Positions 1 to 9,579 are shown, numbered from the stretch's first letter. The stretch is DNA of 64,000 nt from an uncultured bacterium (GCA_937996235.1 CALKVK010000033.1:248001-312000); one strand, 5' to 3'. Program-made: numbers and translations. The notes: generated by a model from the letters alone, not told the origin.

Positions 1-1
1 G

Positions 2-643
2 GGAGAGGCCGGCGCGGCGGGCGCGGCGCTCTGGCGCCCCGTGCCGAATGCGCTGCCGGCCGATGCACGCGCGTGGCTCGGCGCGCCGCCCGCGCGGGGC
101 GGGGCGGGCGTCGTCGCGGTGGGGGAGCTGCACCAAAAGAAGGGCTTCGACGTGCTGCTGCGCGCGCTCGCGGAGCTGCCCGGCGTGCCGCTCCGCATCG
201 GCGGCGAGGGCGCGCAGCGCGGCGAGCTCGAGGCGCTTGCTGCGGAGCTCGGCATCGCGGCGCGCGTCACGTTCGGGGGCTTCGTGCCGCGCCGCGCGCT
301 GCACGCGTTCCTCGCGGGCGCGGCCGTCCAGGCGGTGCCGTCGCGCCGCGAGCCGTTCGGACTCGTGCTGCTCGAGGGCATGGCGGCGGGGCTCCCGGTC
401 GTCGCGTCGCGGACCGAGGGCATCCCCGAGGTCGTCGGCGATTCCGGCGCCGCGCTGCTCGTGCCGCCCGACGACCCGGCGGCTCTGGCCGCTGCGCTGC
501 GCAGCGTGCTCGGCGACGCCGCGCTCGCGACGCGGCTCGCGGCCGCGGGACGCGCGCGCGCCGCGCTGCACACGAGCGAGCGCACGACGGCCGCGTACCT
601 CGCCGTCTACGATGCCGCGATGTCGCAGGAGTCCCGCCCGTGA
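2..643 (+). CDS. Glycosyltransferase family 4, C-terminal part (5' end outside window)
   Basis: The reading frame is open from the window edge, so the N-terminal acceptor domain is missing. What remains is the GT-B nucleotide-sugar-binding domain: a VGELHQKKGFDVLLRA segment, then GGEG and the family-typical EPFGLVLLEGMAAG loop, whose two glutamates seven residues apart match the E-x7-E signature of retaining GT4 enzymes. It probably transfers a sugar to a lipid-linked or cell-surface glycan at the cytoplasmic membrane face. It overlaps the next gene by GTGA, so it is co-transcribed and translationally coupled with the nonulosonic-acid genes. The donor and acceptor cannot be told from sequence. 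Confidence 0.88.
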   Translation, partial: GEAGAAGAALWRPVPNALPADARAWLGAPPARGGAGVVAVGELHQKKGFDVLLRALAELPGVPLRIGGEGAQRGELEALAAELGIAARVTFGGFVPRRALHAFLAGAAVQAVPSRREPFGLVLLEGMAAGLPVVASRTEGIPEVVGDSGAALLVPPDDPAALAAALRSVLGDAALATRLAAAGRARAALHTSERTTAAYLAVYDAAMSQESRP

Positions 644-1353
644 GCGCGCCGCGCGTGCTCGGCGTCGTCCCCGCGCGCGGCGGCTCGAAGGGCGTGCCGC
701 GCAAGAACCTCGCGCCGGTCGGCGGCGTGCCGCTCGTCGTGCACGCGCTGCGCCACGGCGCGGCGGCGCGCACGCTCGCGCGCACCGTCGTCTCGACCGA
801 CGACGCCGAGATCGCCGCGGTCGCGCGCGCCGCCGGCGGCGACGTGCCGTTCCTGCGCCCCGCGGAGCTCGCGCGCGACGACACGCCCACGCTGCCCGTG
901 CTGCTGCACGCGCTCGCCGCGCTCGAGGCGGCGGGCGACGCTCGCTACGAGTACGTGTGCATCCTGCAGCCCACGAACCCGCTGCGCCGGCCGGAGGACG
1001 TCGACGCGTGCGTCGAGCTCGCGCTCGCGACCGGCGCCGACTCCGTCGTGACGGTGTGCCCGGCACCGCACCCCGCGAAGCTGAAGCGCATCGTCGACGG
1101 GCGCCTGGTGCCGTACGTCGTCGAGGAGACGGAGGGCGCGCGGCGTCAGGACCTCGGCGCGCCCGCATGGCGCCGCAACGGCGCGGTGTACGTCATCCGC
1201 CGCAAGGTGCTCGCGTCCGGCCGCCTCTACGGCGACGACTGCCGCGCGGTCGAGATGCCCGCGGAGCGCTCGGTCGACGTGGACGGACCGGGGGATCTGC
1301 GGATCGTGGAAGCCCTCTGGGAGACTCTCCGCGGCCCGGACGCCGCGCCCTGA
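640..1353 (+). CDS. neuA: Acylneuraminate cytidylyltransferase family protein (NeuA-like)
   Basis: About 237 aa. The N-terminus has the nucleotide-binding signature VVPARGGSKGVPRKN, followed by the VVSTDD strand and the ILQPTNPLR motif of CMP-sugar synthetases; the C-terminus has RNGAVYV. Family members activate nonulosonic acids (sialic, legionaminic or pseudaminic acid) with CTP. The start is the GTG inside the GTGA overlap with the upstream glycosyltransferase stop; an AGGAG lies about 8-10 nt before it. NeuB- and NeuC-like genes follow directly, supporting a role in making a CMP-activated nine-carbon sugar. Which nonulosonate is made is not decidable here. Confidence 0.9.
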   Translation: MSAPRVLGVVPARGGSKGVPRKNLAPVGGVPLVVHALRHGAAARTLARTVVSTDDAEIAAVARAAGGDVPFLRPAELARDDTPTLPVLLHALAALEAAGDARYEYVCILQPTNPLRRPEDVDACVELALATGADSVVTVCPAPHPAKLKRIVDGRLVPYVVEETEGARRQDLGAPAWRRNGAVYVIRRKVLASGRLYGDDCRAVEMPAERSVDVDGPGDLRIVEALWETLRGPDAAP

Positions 1354-1390
1354 ACGCGTCGCGCGCCGGACCCTGACGGAGGGGTGAGCG

Positions 1391-2215
1391 ATGGCGGAGC
1401 GGCGCGAACGGACGCAGATCATCGCCGAGGTCGGCGCCAACCACGGCGGCGACCTCGGACTCGCGGAGGAGATGATCGCGGTCGCGGCGGCGGCGGGCGT
1501 CGACTACGTGAAGTTCCAGTCGTGGCAGGCGAAGAACGTCATCCGCACGTTCCCCGACTACGACGCCACGTTCGCGCGACACAGGAAGGCCGAGCTCTCG
1601 GACGCCGCGCACGAGCGGCTGATCGAGTGCTGCCGGCGCCACGGCGTGCGCTTCCTGACGACGTGCTTCGACGTCGGGCGCGTCGCGTTCCTCGCGTCGC
1701 TCGGACTCGACACGATCAAGGTCGCGAGCCCCGACTGCGGCTCGACGCGGCTGCTCGAGATGCTGCGCGAGCGCTTCCCGCGCATGTTCGTCTCGACCGG
1801 CATGACGCCCGACGAGGACGTCGTCCGCGCCGCCGAGACGCTGCGCGGCCACGACGTCACGTTCCTGCACTGCGTGAGCCTCTACCCGACGCCGTCGCAC
1901 CTCGTGAACATGGCGCGCATGGACTGGCTGCGGACGCTCGCGCCGCGCGTCGGGTTCAGCGACCACACGATGGGCACCGCCGCCGCGCGCCTCGCGATCG
2001 CACGCGGCGCGGCGGTCGTCGAGAAGCACTTCACGACGGACCGCCTGCTGCCCGGCAAGGACCAGTCCGTCTCGGGTCTGCCGTACGAGTTCCGCGAGCT
2101 CGTCGCGTACGCCGAGGAGACCGCGTCGATGCTCGGCGAGGAGCGCCCGCAGATGAGCGACGAGGAGCTGCGCCTGCGCGGCATCTACGTGGGCAAGTGG
2201 GGGGACAACCGTTGA
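1391..2215 (+). CDS. neuB: N-acetylneuraminate synthase family protein (NeuB-like), lacking the SAF domain
   Basis: 274 aa TIM-barrel enzyme. IIAEVGANHGG, YVKFQSW, the TTCFD strand, KVASPDC, STGM, LHCVSLYPTP and GFSDHT are the recognisable NeuB barrel motifs; the late EKHFTTDR segment is also present. The family condenses phosphoenolpyruvate with an N-acetylated hexose to give a nonulosonic acid. Typical NeuB proteins are about 340-350 aa with a C-terminal antifreeze-like SAF domain; this one stops just after the barrel, so that domain is absent. A strong GGAGGGGTGA ribosome site precedes the ATG. It overlaps the next gene by TTGA. Confidence 0.88.
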   Translation: MAERRERTQIIAEVGANHGGDLGLAEEMIAVAAAAGVDYVKFQSWQAKNVIRTFPDYDATFARHRKAELSDAAHERLIECCRRHGVRFLTTCFDVGRVAFLASLGLDTIKVASPDCGSTRLLEMLRERFPRMFVSTGMTPDEDVVRAAETLRGHDVTFLHCVSLYPTPSHLVNMARMDWLRTLAPRVGFSDHTMGTAAARLAIARGAAVVEKHFTTDRLLPGKDQSVSGLPYEFRELVAYAEETASMLGEERPQMSDEELRLRGIYVGKWGDNR

Positions 2216-3387
2216 GGTTCCGCGTCCCCGCGGGCCGCCCGCGGCGCATCTGCGTGATGGTCGCGTCGCGCGCCAACTATGCGCGCGTCAAGTCGGTGCT
2301 CGCAGCGGTCCGCGCCCACCCGGGACTCGAGCTGCAGCTCGTCGTCGGCGCGTCGGCGCTGCTCTACCGCTTCGGCAGCGCGGTCGACGTCATCCGCGCC
2401 GACGGCTTCGAACCGTCCGCGATCACGTACACGATCATCGAGGGCGAGAACCCGACGACGATGGCGAAGTCCACGGGGCTCGGCATCATCGAGCTCTCGT
2501 CGATCTTCGAGAACCTGCGGCCGGACATCGTCCTGACCGTCGCCGACCGCTTCGAGACGATGGCGACGGCCGTCGCCGCGAGCTACATGAACATCCCGCT
2601 CGCGCACACGCAGGGCGGCGAGGTGACGGGCAACATCGACGAGAGCGTGCGCCACGCGATCACGAAGCTCGCGCACGTGCACTTCCCCGCGACCGAGGCG
2701 AGCCGCGAGCGCGTCATCCGTCTCGGCGAGGACCCCGCGCTCGTGTTCAACGTCGGCTGCCCCGCGATGGACGCCGTCGCCGCGCTCGACCTGGCGCTCA
2801 CCAACGACCTCTTCGACCGCTACGGCGGACTCGGACCGCGGCTCGACGTCGAGCGCGAGCCCTATCTGCTCGTGCTGCAGCACCCGGTGACCTCCGAGTA
2901 CGGCTCGGGGCGCTGGCAGATCGAGCAGACGCTCGGCGCGCTGCGCGAGCTCGGCATGCAGGCGATCCTGCTCTGGCCGAACATCGACGCCGGCTCCGAC
3001 GACGTCGCGAAGGGCATCCGCGTCTTCCGCGAGGACCACCGCCCCGACTGGCTGCACCTGTTCCGCAACTTCAGCGTCGAGGACTACGCGCGCGTGCTCG
3101 CGAACGCGGCGTGCGTCGTCGGCAACAGCTCGTCGGGCATCCGCGAGGGCTCGTTCCTCGGCGTGCCGCACGTGAACGTGGGCACGCGCCAGGCGGGCCG
3201 CGAGCGCGGCGCGAACGTGCTCGACGCGCCGTACGACGCGAAGGCGATCGCGACGGCCGTCCGCCGTCAGCTCGAGGTCGGCCGCTACCCCCGCTCGACC
3301 CTCTTCGGCGACGGCACCGCCGGCCGCCGCATCGCCGACGTCCTCGCGACCGTCGAGGGCGAGATCCAGAAGCGCATCACCTACTGA
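2212..3387 (+). CDS. neuC: UDP-N-acetylglucosamine 2-epimerase, hydrolysing type (NeuC/LegG-like)
   Basis: About 391 aa from a TTG start overlapping the neuB-like stop (TTGA), with a GGGGGGA stretch upstream; GTG 2254 or ATG 2257 are alternatives that would remove a short basic leader. The GT-B-like fold motifs are visible: a VMVASRANYARVKSVL N-terminal strand, VTVADRFETMATAVAA, HTQGGEVTGNIDESVRHAITKL, LVLQHPVTSEYG and GNSSSGIREGSFLGVP. This family hydrolyses UDP-GlcNAc (or a diacetamido derivative) with C2 inversion to give the hexose used by NeuB. It is the last gene of the NeuA-NeuB-NeuC cassette; a palindromic repeat cluster follows the stop. Confidence 0.9.
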   Translation: MRFRVPAGRPRRICVMVASRANYARVKSVLAAVRAHPGLELQLVVGASALLYRFGSAVDVIRADGFEPSAITYTIIEGENPTTMAKSTGLGIIELSSIFENLRPDIVLTVADRFETMATAVAASYMNIPLAHTQGGEVTGNIDESVRHAITKLAHVHFPATEASRERVIRLGEDPALVFNVGCPAMDAVAALDLALTNDLFDRYGGLGPRLDVEREPYLLVLQHPVTSEYGSGRWQIEQTLGALRELGMQAILLWPNIDAGSDDVAKGIRVFREDHRPDWLHLFRNFSVEDYARVLANAACVVGNSSSGIREGSFLGVPHVNVGTRQAGRERGANVLDAPYDAKAIATAVRRQLEVGRYPRSTLFGDGTAGRRIADVLATVEGEIQKRITY

Positions 3388-3399
3388 CCCCCCGCCCCC

Positions 3400-3565
3400 G
3401 TTCCGAAGGGGACGGTCCTCGCGCAGGCACGAAGCGCAACGACTCGTTCCGAAGGGGACGAGTCCTGGAATCTTGCGCCACGCAAGAAACCCGCCGGATC
3501 CGGGACGGTCCTCGGAAGTTGCGTGAGGCAAGAAACTCCACGCAGGGGGGACACTCCTGGCAGGG
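3400..3565. repeat. Palindromic repeat cluster A1 (GGGGACGGTCC family)
   Basis: The 374-bp gap between the neuC-like gene and the SBBP protein contains repeated blocks with GGGGACGGTCCTCGCGCAGG, CGCAACGACTCGTTCCGA and the small hairpin CTTGCG-CCA-CGCAAG. The same blocks occur in both orientations at 6690-6945, so this is a REP/BIME-like interspersed repeat. Its position directly after a stop codon would allow a role in transcript ends, but that is inference. The rest of the gap, to 3761, shows only the upstream region of the next gene, with TACCCT at 3681. Confidence 0.7.
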
Positions 3566-3761
3566 CGTGCGACTGAGCGTGCGACCGCGGTCGCTGCATC
3601 CGGGCGGGGCGGCGGCACGCGCCGGCACGGGCTCCGCCGCGCCCGTGGTCTGCGTCACTGCGCCGCGCCGCCGGCACCCGTACCCTCGTCGTGCACACGG
3701 ACCCCGCCGCGTCGGCCGCGCGCTTCCTCTGCCGGGATCGACGCCGGGGAAGGAGGCGACG

Positions 3762-6677
3762 ATGCGGACGAAGACCGTCCTCGTGGCCTGCACGGCCACG
3801 TTCTTCGCGGCGGCGGCGCTGCCGACCGCCCGCATCCGCGAGACCCCGTCGGCCCGCGCGCCAGTCGCGGCGCCGGCGCGCGTCCACCGCGGCGGAGGTG
3901 TCGACGTCCCGTTCGTCGAGGATCGGTCCGCGGCGGACACGCCGTTCCGCGCGGCGACGTTCGCCGGCGGCGTCGGCGTGCGGCGCGACGGCGCCGTCGA
4001 CTACGCGCTCGCCACGCGGGGCGCCGACGCGACGCACGTCGTCGAGCGGCTCGTCACGGGCGCAGCACTCGACGTCGCGGGCGCGGAGCCCTCGCCGACG
4101 CGCGTCGCGCAGTTCCGCGGACGCGACCCCGCGTGCCGGCGGAGCGACCTGCCGACCTGGCGCTCGGTCGTCGTCTCGACGCGCGACGCGGACGTGACGC
4201 TCGAGCTGCGCGCGTCGGCTCGGAACGTCGAGAAGGTGTTCCGGCTCGCTCCGGGCGCGGCCGTCGAGAGCGTGCGGATGCACGTCGAAGGCGCGTGCGC
4301 GCTGCGGGTCGCAGGCGACGGCTCCCTCGACGTCGCGACCGCCGCGGGCTCGTTCGCGTTCACGGCGCCGGTCGCGTACCAGGACCGCGCCGACGGACGC
4401 GTCGCGGTCGACGTCGCGTACGTCACGGACGGCACGGAGTACGGCTTCCGCGCGGGCGCCTACGACCGGTCGCTGCCGCTCGTCATCGATCCGCTCATCG
4501 CGTCCACGTTCCTCGGCGGCGCGAGCGAGGACTGGTGCGAGGACATCGCCGCGTACTGGGCGAACGGCGACGTGTACGTCGTCGGCTCCACGGCCGCCGC
4601 AGACTTCGGCATCCCCGACGGCGGCTTCCACGGCGGCGCGCGCGACGCGTTCGTCGCACGACTCGATGCGAACCTCGAGACGCTCCTCGGCTTCGCGATC
4701 CTCGGCGGCTCCGACGACGATCTCGGGCTCGGTATCACCGTCGAGTCGCGTGGCGTGTTCGTGGTGGGGGAGACCCGCAGCCTCGACATGCCCGCGACCG
4801 ACGGCGCCTACGGCATCTCGCACCACGGCGGTCTGACCGACGGCTGGATCGCGAAGCTGCCGCTCGACCTGCAGGGGCTCGAGGCGTTCACGTACCACGG
4901 CGGCTCCGGCCCGGACCGGCTGAGCTGCGTGGCGGCGTCGGGCGGACTGCGCGTCGCGGGCGAGACGCGCTCGACCGATCTGTGGTTCCCGGACCGCGCG
5001 TTCCAGAAGCTGCCGGGCGGCTCCGTCGACCTGCTGTTCGCGACGCCGCGCGAGGACCTGACGGAGATCACGTTCCAGTCGCTCCTCGGCGGCTCGTCGT
5101 CGGAGACGCTCGAGGACATCGTCACGTTCGAGGGCACCGTCGCGGCCGTGGGGCACACGTACTCGTACGACTTCCCCACGACCGAGACCGCGTTCAGCGA
5201 CACGCGCCGCGGCGAAGGCGACGCGTTCGTGCTGACCTTCCGCGAGGACTACTCGGAGCTCCTCGGCTCGACGCTGCTCGGCGGCGCCGCCGAGGTCTCG
5301 GAGGACGAGAGCGCGACGGGCGTCGCGCTCGCGACCGTGGGCGAGTTGCTCGTCTGCGGCTACTCGAACGCGTACGACTTCCCGACGACGGAGGGCGCGT
5401 ACGACCACGCCCCCGCGCCCTACGGCAGCACGAAGGCGTGGGTGTGCCGCATCACGGAGGACTGCAGCACGCTGGTCGCGTCCACGCTGTTCGGCGGCAC
5501 GTCGGGCGACGCGGCGCGCGCCGTCGTCGCGGATCCGCACGGGCTCGTGGTCGTCGGGACGACGTCGTCCTCGGACTTCCCGGCGGAGACGTCGCTCGTG
5601 GACCCCACGTTCAACGGCGGCTCCGACGTGTTCGCCGCGCGCTTCCCGCCGGCCCTCGACACGCTCGAGGCCGCCACGTTCCTGGGTGGCTCCTCGTTCG
5701 ACCACGCGCTCGCGGCGTGCCTGTTCGACGGCCGTGTCTACGTGACCGGTCGCACGTGGAGCTCCGACTTCCCGACGACTCCCGGCGCGTACGACCGGAC
5801 GTTCGGCAGCGAGCTCTCGATCGCGGATGCGTTCATCGCGGCGCTGAGTCTCGAGGCGGGGCCTCCGGGAACGGACGCGTTCGTCCTGCCGAAGCGCGTG
5901 CGCGTGCGGCATCGCGCGAACGCGGAGGAGAGCGACCTCGCGGTCGCGGGGATCTTCGACTCGGGCACCGCCGCGGCGGACTTCACGGGCGCGGCGACGC
6001 TCGACGTCGGACCCGCGCAGTTCACGTTCGACGACCTGTACGCGAACCGTCGCGGCGTCTTCCGGTGGCGCGGCGACGGCGCCGATCTGAAGATCCGCCC
6101 CTCACGCTACGGAAGCTCGCGGGGCGCGTTCCGGCTGAAGCTGAAGGGGCCGGCGGCGTCGGGCGTCGATCTGGACGCGCCGTTCACGCTGCGCTTCCGG
6201 AGCGGTCCGGTGGACGGCGCGGGAACCGTTGCGCTGACGCGCGGGAAGTACCGTCTCGGCAAGCGGCGCGGCGAGCTGCTGGCGCCGGCGGTGTTCCCGT
6301 ACGCGTGCCGCGCGCGCCTCGCCGAGTCCGCGCAGGACTCGTTCACGATGCGCATCGGGTTCGCGTCGTCCGGCACCGTGCCGCTCAGCGCGCCGGACGT
6401 CGTCGTCCGGCTCGGCGACGCGTTCAGCCAGACGCTCGCGGGGAAGGAGTTCGTCCGCAAGGGCGACCGCTTTGTCTACCGCAGCAAGAGCGGCGGAATC
6501 ACGAACGCGACGCTCGACTACGCGCGCGAACGCATCGTCGTGCGCGCGCGGAAGGTGGACGTCGGGGCGTTCGAGCAGGGCCCGCAGCCCGTGCAACTCG
6601 CCGTGCGGATCGGCTCGGACGACGAGCTCGTCGTCGGCGTGCGCATGGTCTGCAAGAAGGTGACGCTGCGCTACTGA
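3762..6677 (+). CDS. Secreted SBBP-repeat (beta-propeller) protein
   Basis: 971 aa. The ATG is preceded by GGAAGGAGG, and the first ~22 residues form a Sec-type signal peptide. After a ~240-residue N-terminal beta domain come about eight repeats of the SBBP type, each with a strand such as STFLGG or ATFLGGSS, then acidic residues, a V(V)VGxT step and a DFPTT-type turn (about residues 245-710), predicting a beta-propeller. The last ~250 residues are a separate beta-rich domain with no motif I recognise. Likely extracellular or cell-surface. It is isolated between two clusters of palindromic repeats (A1, A2), with no operon partner. No enzymatic function is suggested. Confidence 0.85.
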   Translation: MRTKTVLVACTATFFAAAALPTARIRETPSARAPVAAPARVHRGGGVDVPFVEDRSAADTPFRAATFAGGVGVRRDGAVDYALATRGADATHVVERLVTGAALDVAGAEPSPTRVAQFRGRDPACRRSDLPTWRSVVVSTRDADVTLELRASARNVEKVFRLAPGAAVESVRMHVEGACALRVAGDGSLDVATAAGSFAFTAPVAYQDRADGRVAVDVAYVTDGTEYGFRAGAYDRSLPLVIDPLIASTFLGGASEDWCEDIAAYWANGDVYVVGSTAAADFGIPDGGFHGGARDAFVARLDANLETLLGFAILGGSDDDLGLGITVESRGVFVVGETRSLDMPATDGAYGISHHGGLTDGWIAKLPLDLQGLEAFTYHGGSGPDRLSCVAASGGLRVAGETRSTDLWFPDRAFQKLPGGSVDLLFATPREDLTEITFQSLLGGSSSETLEDIVTFEGTVAAVGHTYSYDFPTTETAFSDTRRGEGDAFVLTFREDYSELLGSTLLGGAAEVSEDESATGVALATVGELLVCGYSNAYDFPTTEGAYDHAPAPYGSTKAWVCRITEDCSTLVASTLFGGTSGDAARAVVADPHGLVVVGTTSSSDFPAETSLVDPTFNGGSDVFAARFPPALDTLEAATFLGGSSFDHALAACLFDGRVYVTGRTWSSDFPTTPGAYDRTFGSELSIADAFIAALSLEAGPPGTDAFVLPKRVRVRHRANAEESDLAVAGIFDSGTAAADFTGAATLDVGPAQFTFDDLYANRRGVFRWRGDGADLKIRPSRYGSSRGAFRLKLKGPAASGVDLDAPFTLRFRSGPVDGAGTVALTRGKYRLGKRRGELLAPAVFPYACRARLAESAQDSFTMRIGFASSGTVPLSAPDVVVRLGDAFSQTLAGKEFVRKGDRFVYRSKSGGITNATLDYARERIVVRARKVDVGAFEQGPQPVQLAVRIGSDDELVVGVRMVCKKVTLRY

Positions 6678-6689
6678 CACGCCCGGCGG

Positions 6690-6945
6690 CGGACACCGGA
6701 CCGTCCCCCTCGCAACGACTCGTCGCGAAGGGGACGGTCCTCGCGCAGGCTCGACGCGCAACGACTCGTTCCGATGGGGACGGTCCTCGACGGCGCGAGT
6801 CCGTCGCCCGGTACACCGCGCGAGGAGTGTCCCCGACCGGCGGAGCTTCTTGCGTAGCGCAAGTTCCGAGGACCGTCCCCGATGCGGGGAGTTTCTTGCG
6901 TGGCGCAAGTTGCGAGGACCGTCCCCGTTTCTTGCGTGGTGGGGG
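6690..6945. repeat. Palindromic repeat cluster A2 (GGGGACGGTCC family)
   Basis: Fills the gap between the convergent SBBP and M16 genes. It contains GGACCGTCCCC (6698-6708) facing GGGGACGGTCC (6730-6740), a second direct copy, and then two inverted copies carrying the CTTGCG-TA/TG-CGCAAG hairpins. The order is a mirror image of A1, so the two clusters bracket the SBBP gene. Convergent placement fits a bidirectional transcript end, but no T-tract is present. Confidence 0.7.
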
Positions 6946-9579
6946 TCAGCGGCCGACGGTCACCTGGACCAGGCGGTCCGTGTGGATGTGGCGCGCCATC
7001 GCGGCCTGGACGTCCGCCGCGGTCACGGCGGCGACGGCCTCGACGAAGCGGTCCGGATGGTCGAGCCCGAGGCCGAGGCGCTCCGCGTGGACGAGCTGTT
7101 CGGCGGTGCCGGGGTTCGTCTCGTACGGGAACACGAAGCTGCCGAGCACGTAGCTGCGCGCGTCGTCCACCTCGGTCTCGCTGACGGGCTCGCGCCCCGA
7201 GACGAGCGCCTCGATCTCGTTGCGCAGCCCCGCGAGCGCGCGGTCGCGCATGTCCGGCGCCGTGCCGATGTACGCGGAGAACAGGCCCGGGAACTCGTCG
7301 GCGCTGCGCGCGAGGCTCGCCGCGACCGTGTACGCGAGGCCCTGCTCGTCGCGGAGCCGCATCGACAGGCGGTCGGTGAAGCCCGGACCGGAGCCGAGCA
7401 CGTGGTCGCCGACGAGCAGCGCGTGGTAGTCCGGGTCGTCGCGGCGCACGCCGAGGTGCCCGAGGTAGATGTGGAGCTGGTCGCGGTCCTCCGCGACGTG
7501 CACGCTCGTCGCGCTCCCGAGCACGAGCTCGGGCAGCGCGAGCTGCGGCACGGGCCGGTCCTCCCACGCTCCGAAGCGCGCGCGCAGGAGCTCGAGCGCC
7601 GCGTCCGCGTCCACGTCGCCGACGAGCGCGACGATCGCGTTGCGCGGCACGCACACGCGACGGTGGTGCGCGACGAGCGCCGCGCGGTCGAGCGCCGTGA
7701 GCTCCGCCTCGCCGCCCTTGTCGCGCCTCGCGAGCGGGTGGCGTCCGTAGACGAGCTCGCGCAGCCGGCGCCGCCCCGTGAAGCTCGGGTCGTCGTCCTC
7801 GGCCCGCACGTGCGCGATCAGCTCGCCCCGCTTCTGCGCGACGGCCTCCTCCGGGAAGTCCGGTCGCAGCAGCACGTCCGACGCGATCTCCGCGACGCGC
7901 ACGACGTCGCCGCTCAGGCAGCGCGCCGAGACTCCGCCCGAGCCGCACGCGAGGTGCGCGCCGAGCGCGGCGATCTCCTCGGCGATCGCCGTGCCGTCGC
8001 GCCCCGCGGCGCCTTCGTCGAGACACGCCCCCGCGAGCGCCCCGGCGCCGGGCAGCGACTCGTGCAGGCGGCCGCCGTCGACCCACGCGCGCAGCGAGAC
8101 CTCGGGCAGGTCGCGCCGCGGCAGCACGAGCACGCGCAGGCCGTTCGCGAGGACCTCGCGCCGCGCCGGCAGCTCCACGCGCAGCCGCCCCGCGGGGCGC
8201 CGCGAGACGATCGCGGGCTCGTCGCGCGTGTCCTCGTCCGGCTCGTCGAGCTCGTGCAGGTCGCCGTCCGGGATCGGCGGACGCGCGGGCGCGCCCGCGG
8301 GCCGCGGCAGCGCCCAGCCCACGGTGCGGTTGCGGCGCACGAGGAAGCGCGCGGCCACGTCGCGGACGTCCTCCCGCGTCAGCTCCTCGACGCGGCGGTC
8401 CTGCTCGAGGTAGCGGCGCCAGTCGCCCGCGAGTACCTGCATGGTGCCGAGCACCGACGCCATGCCCGAGCACGTCGCCTGACGGTAGACGCGCCCCGCG
8501 CGCAGGACCGCGCGCGCCCGGTCGAAGTCGGTCGCGCGCGGACCGTCGCGCCCGATGCGGTCGAGCTCCTCCCACAGCGCGGCCTCGAGGGCGGCGGGCG
8601 TCGCGTCCGGCGCGAGCTCCGCCATGATCTGGAACATGCCCGGGTCGCGGCGCGTGTCGTTCGAGACGCTCACCGCCGCGGCGAGCCGGTCGCGGCGCAC
8701 GAGCCGGTCGTAGAGCACCGAGCTCTTGCCGCCCGCGAGCACCACCTGCAGCACGTCGAGGACGGGGTCCTCGGGGTCGCGCACACGCACCGTGTGGAAC
8801 GACGCGGCCATGCGCGGCACGTTCACCTCGAGCTCCAGCTCGAAGCGCCGCTCGCCCTCCTGCGCCGGCTCCGCGGGCACGAAGATCTCGGGCAGCGGCA
8901 CCGCCGGCAGCGGACCGAACAGCTCCGCGACGCGCGCGACGGCGTGGTCCGCGTCGAGCCCGCCGACGATCACGACCGTGCAGTTCGCGGGCTGGTACCA
9001 CGCGTCGTAGAACGCGAGCACCGCCTCGCGCGGCACCTTCACGATCTCCTCGGGCCAGCCGATCACCGGGTTGCGGTACGGGTGGACCTGGTACGCCGAC
9101 GCCTCGAGCGCCTCGGCGAGCGCCCACCACGGGTCGTCGCGGTCGCGGCGCAGCTCCTCGATCACGGGCCCGCGCTCGGCGCGGAACTCGTGCTCGTCGA
9201 ACGCGGACCCGCGCATGCGGTCGGCCTCGATCTCGAGCGCGCGCTCCCAGCGGTCGGCGGCGAAGTCGAAGAAGTAGCGCGTGCGGTCCGCCGTCGTGTC
9301 GGCGTTGTTCTGGCCGCCGTTGCGCAGGGTGACGAGGTCGATGTCGCCCTTCCGCATCGTCGCCGTGCCCTTGAACATCAGGTGCTCGAGGAAGTGCGCG
9401 AGGCCCGTGCGGCCCTTCTCCTCCTCGCGCGAGCCGACGCGGTACCACGTCTGCACCGAGACGACCGGCGCGCCCGGCCGCGCGAGGATCAGCGCCACCA
9501 GTCCGTTCGCGAGCCGCACCTCGACGACGCCCGTCTCGGCGCAGCGCGTCACTTCCGCGATCGTGTCCGTCGCGCTCAT
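6946..9579 (-). CDS. M16 family zinc metallopeptidase (fused N- and C-domain pair)
   Basis: 877 aa. The inverted zinc motif is H62-F-L-E65-H66, with the distal glutamate in VIEEL near 141-142, the spacing expected for M16. The protein has two M16 halves: the N-terminal half carries the metal site, and the C-terminal half (from about residue 460) is a non-catalytic M16C-type repeat with FFDF-, GLAY- and FVFPYETN-like segments. No signal peptide is seen. The family degrades peptides within a closed chamber. The ATG has GGAGG 8 nt upstream and overlaps the pseudouridine synthase stop by ATGA, so the two form an operon. Repeat A2 starts immediately after the stop. Confidence 0.92.
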   Translation of the reverse strand: MSATDTIAEVTRCAETGVVEVRLANGLVALILARPGAPVVSVQTWYRVGSREEEKGRTGLAHFLEHLMFKGTATMRKGDIDLVTLRNGGQNNADTTADRTRYFFDFAADRWERALEIEADRMRGSAFDEHEFRAERGPVIEELRRDRDDPWWALAEALEASAYQVHPYRNPVIGWPEEIVKVPREAVLAFYDAWYQPANCTVVIVGGLDADHAVARVAELFGPLPAVPLPEIFVPAEPAQEGERRFELELEVNVPRMAASFHTVRVRDPEDPVLDVLQVVLAGGKSSVLYDRLVRRDRLAAAVSVSNDTRRDPGMFQIMAELAPDATPAALEAALWEELDRIGRDGPRATDFDRARAVLRAGRVYRQATCSGMASVLGTMQVLAGDWRRYLEQDRRVEELTREDVRDVAARFLVRRNRTVGWALPRPAGAPARPPIPDGDLHELDEPDEDTRDEPAIVSRRPAGRLRVELPARREVLANGLRVLVLPRRDLPEVSLRAWVDGGRLHESLPGAGALAGACLDEGAAGRDGTAIAEEIAALGAHLACGSGGVSARCLSGDVVRVAEIASDVLLRPDFPEEAVAQKRGELIAHVRAEDDDPSFTGRRRLRELVYGRHPLARRDKGGEAELTALDRAALVAHHRRVCVPRNAIVALVGDVDADAALELLRARFGAWEDRPVPQLALPELVLGSATSVHVAEDRDQLHIYLGHLGVRRDDPDYHALLVGDHVLGSGPGFTDRLSMRLRDEQGLAYTVAASLARSADEFPGLFSAYIGTAPDMRDRALAGLRNEIEALVSGREPVSETEVDDARSYVLGSFVFPYETNPGTAEQLVHAERLGLGLDHPDRFVEAVAAVTAADVQAAMARHIHTDRLVQVTVGR

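Noticed and set aside
3381..5912. 843-codon minus-strand open frame over the SBBP gene
   Set aside because: Arg-rich shadow of a well-supported plus-strand gene.
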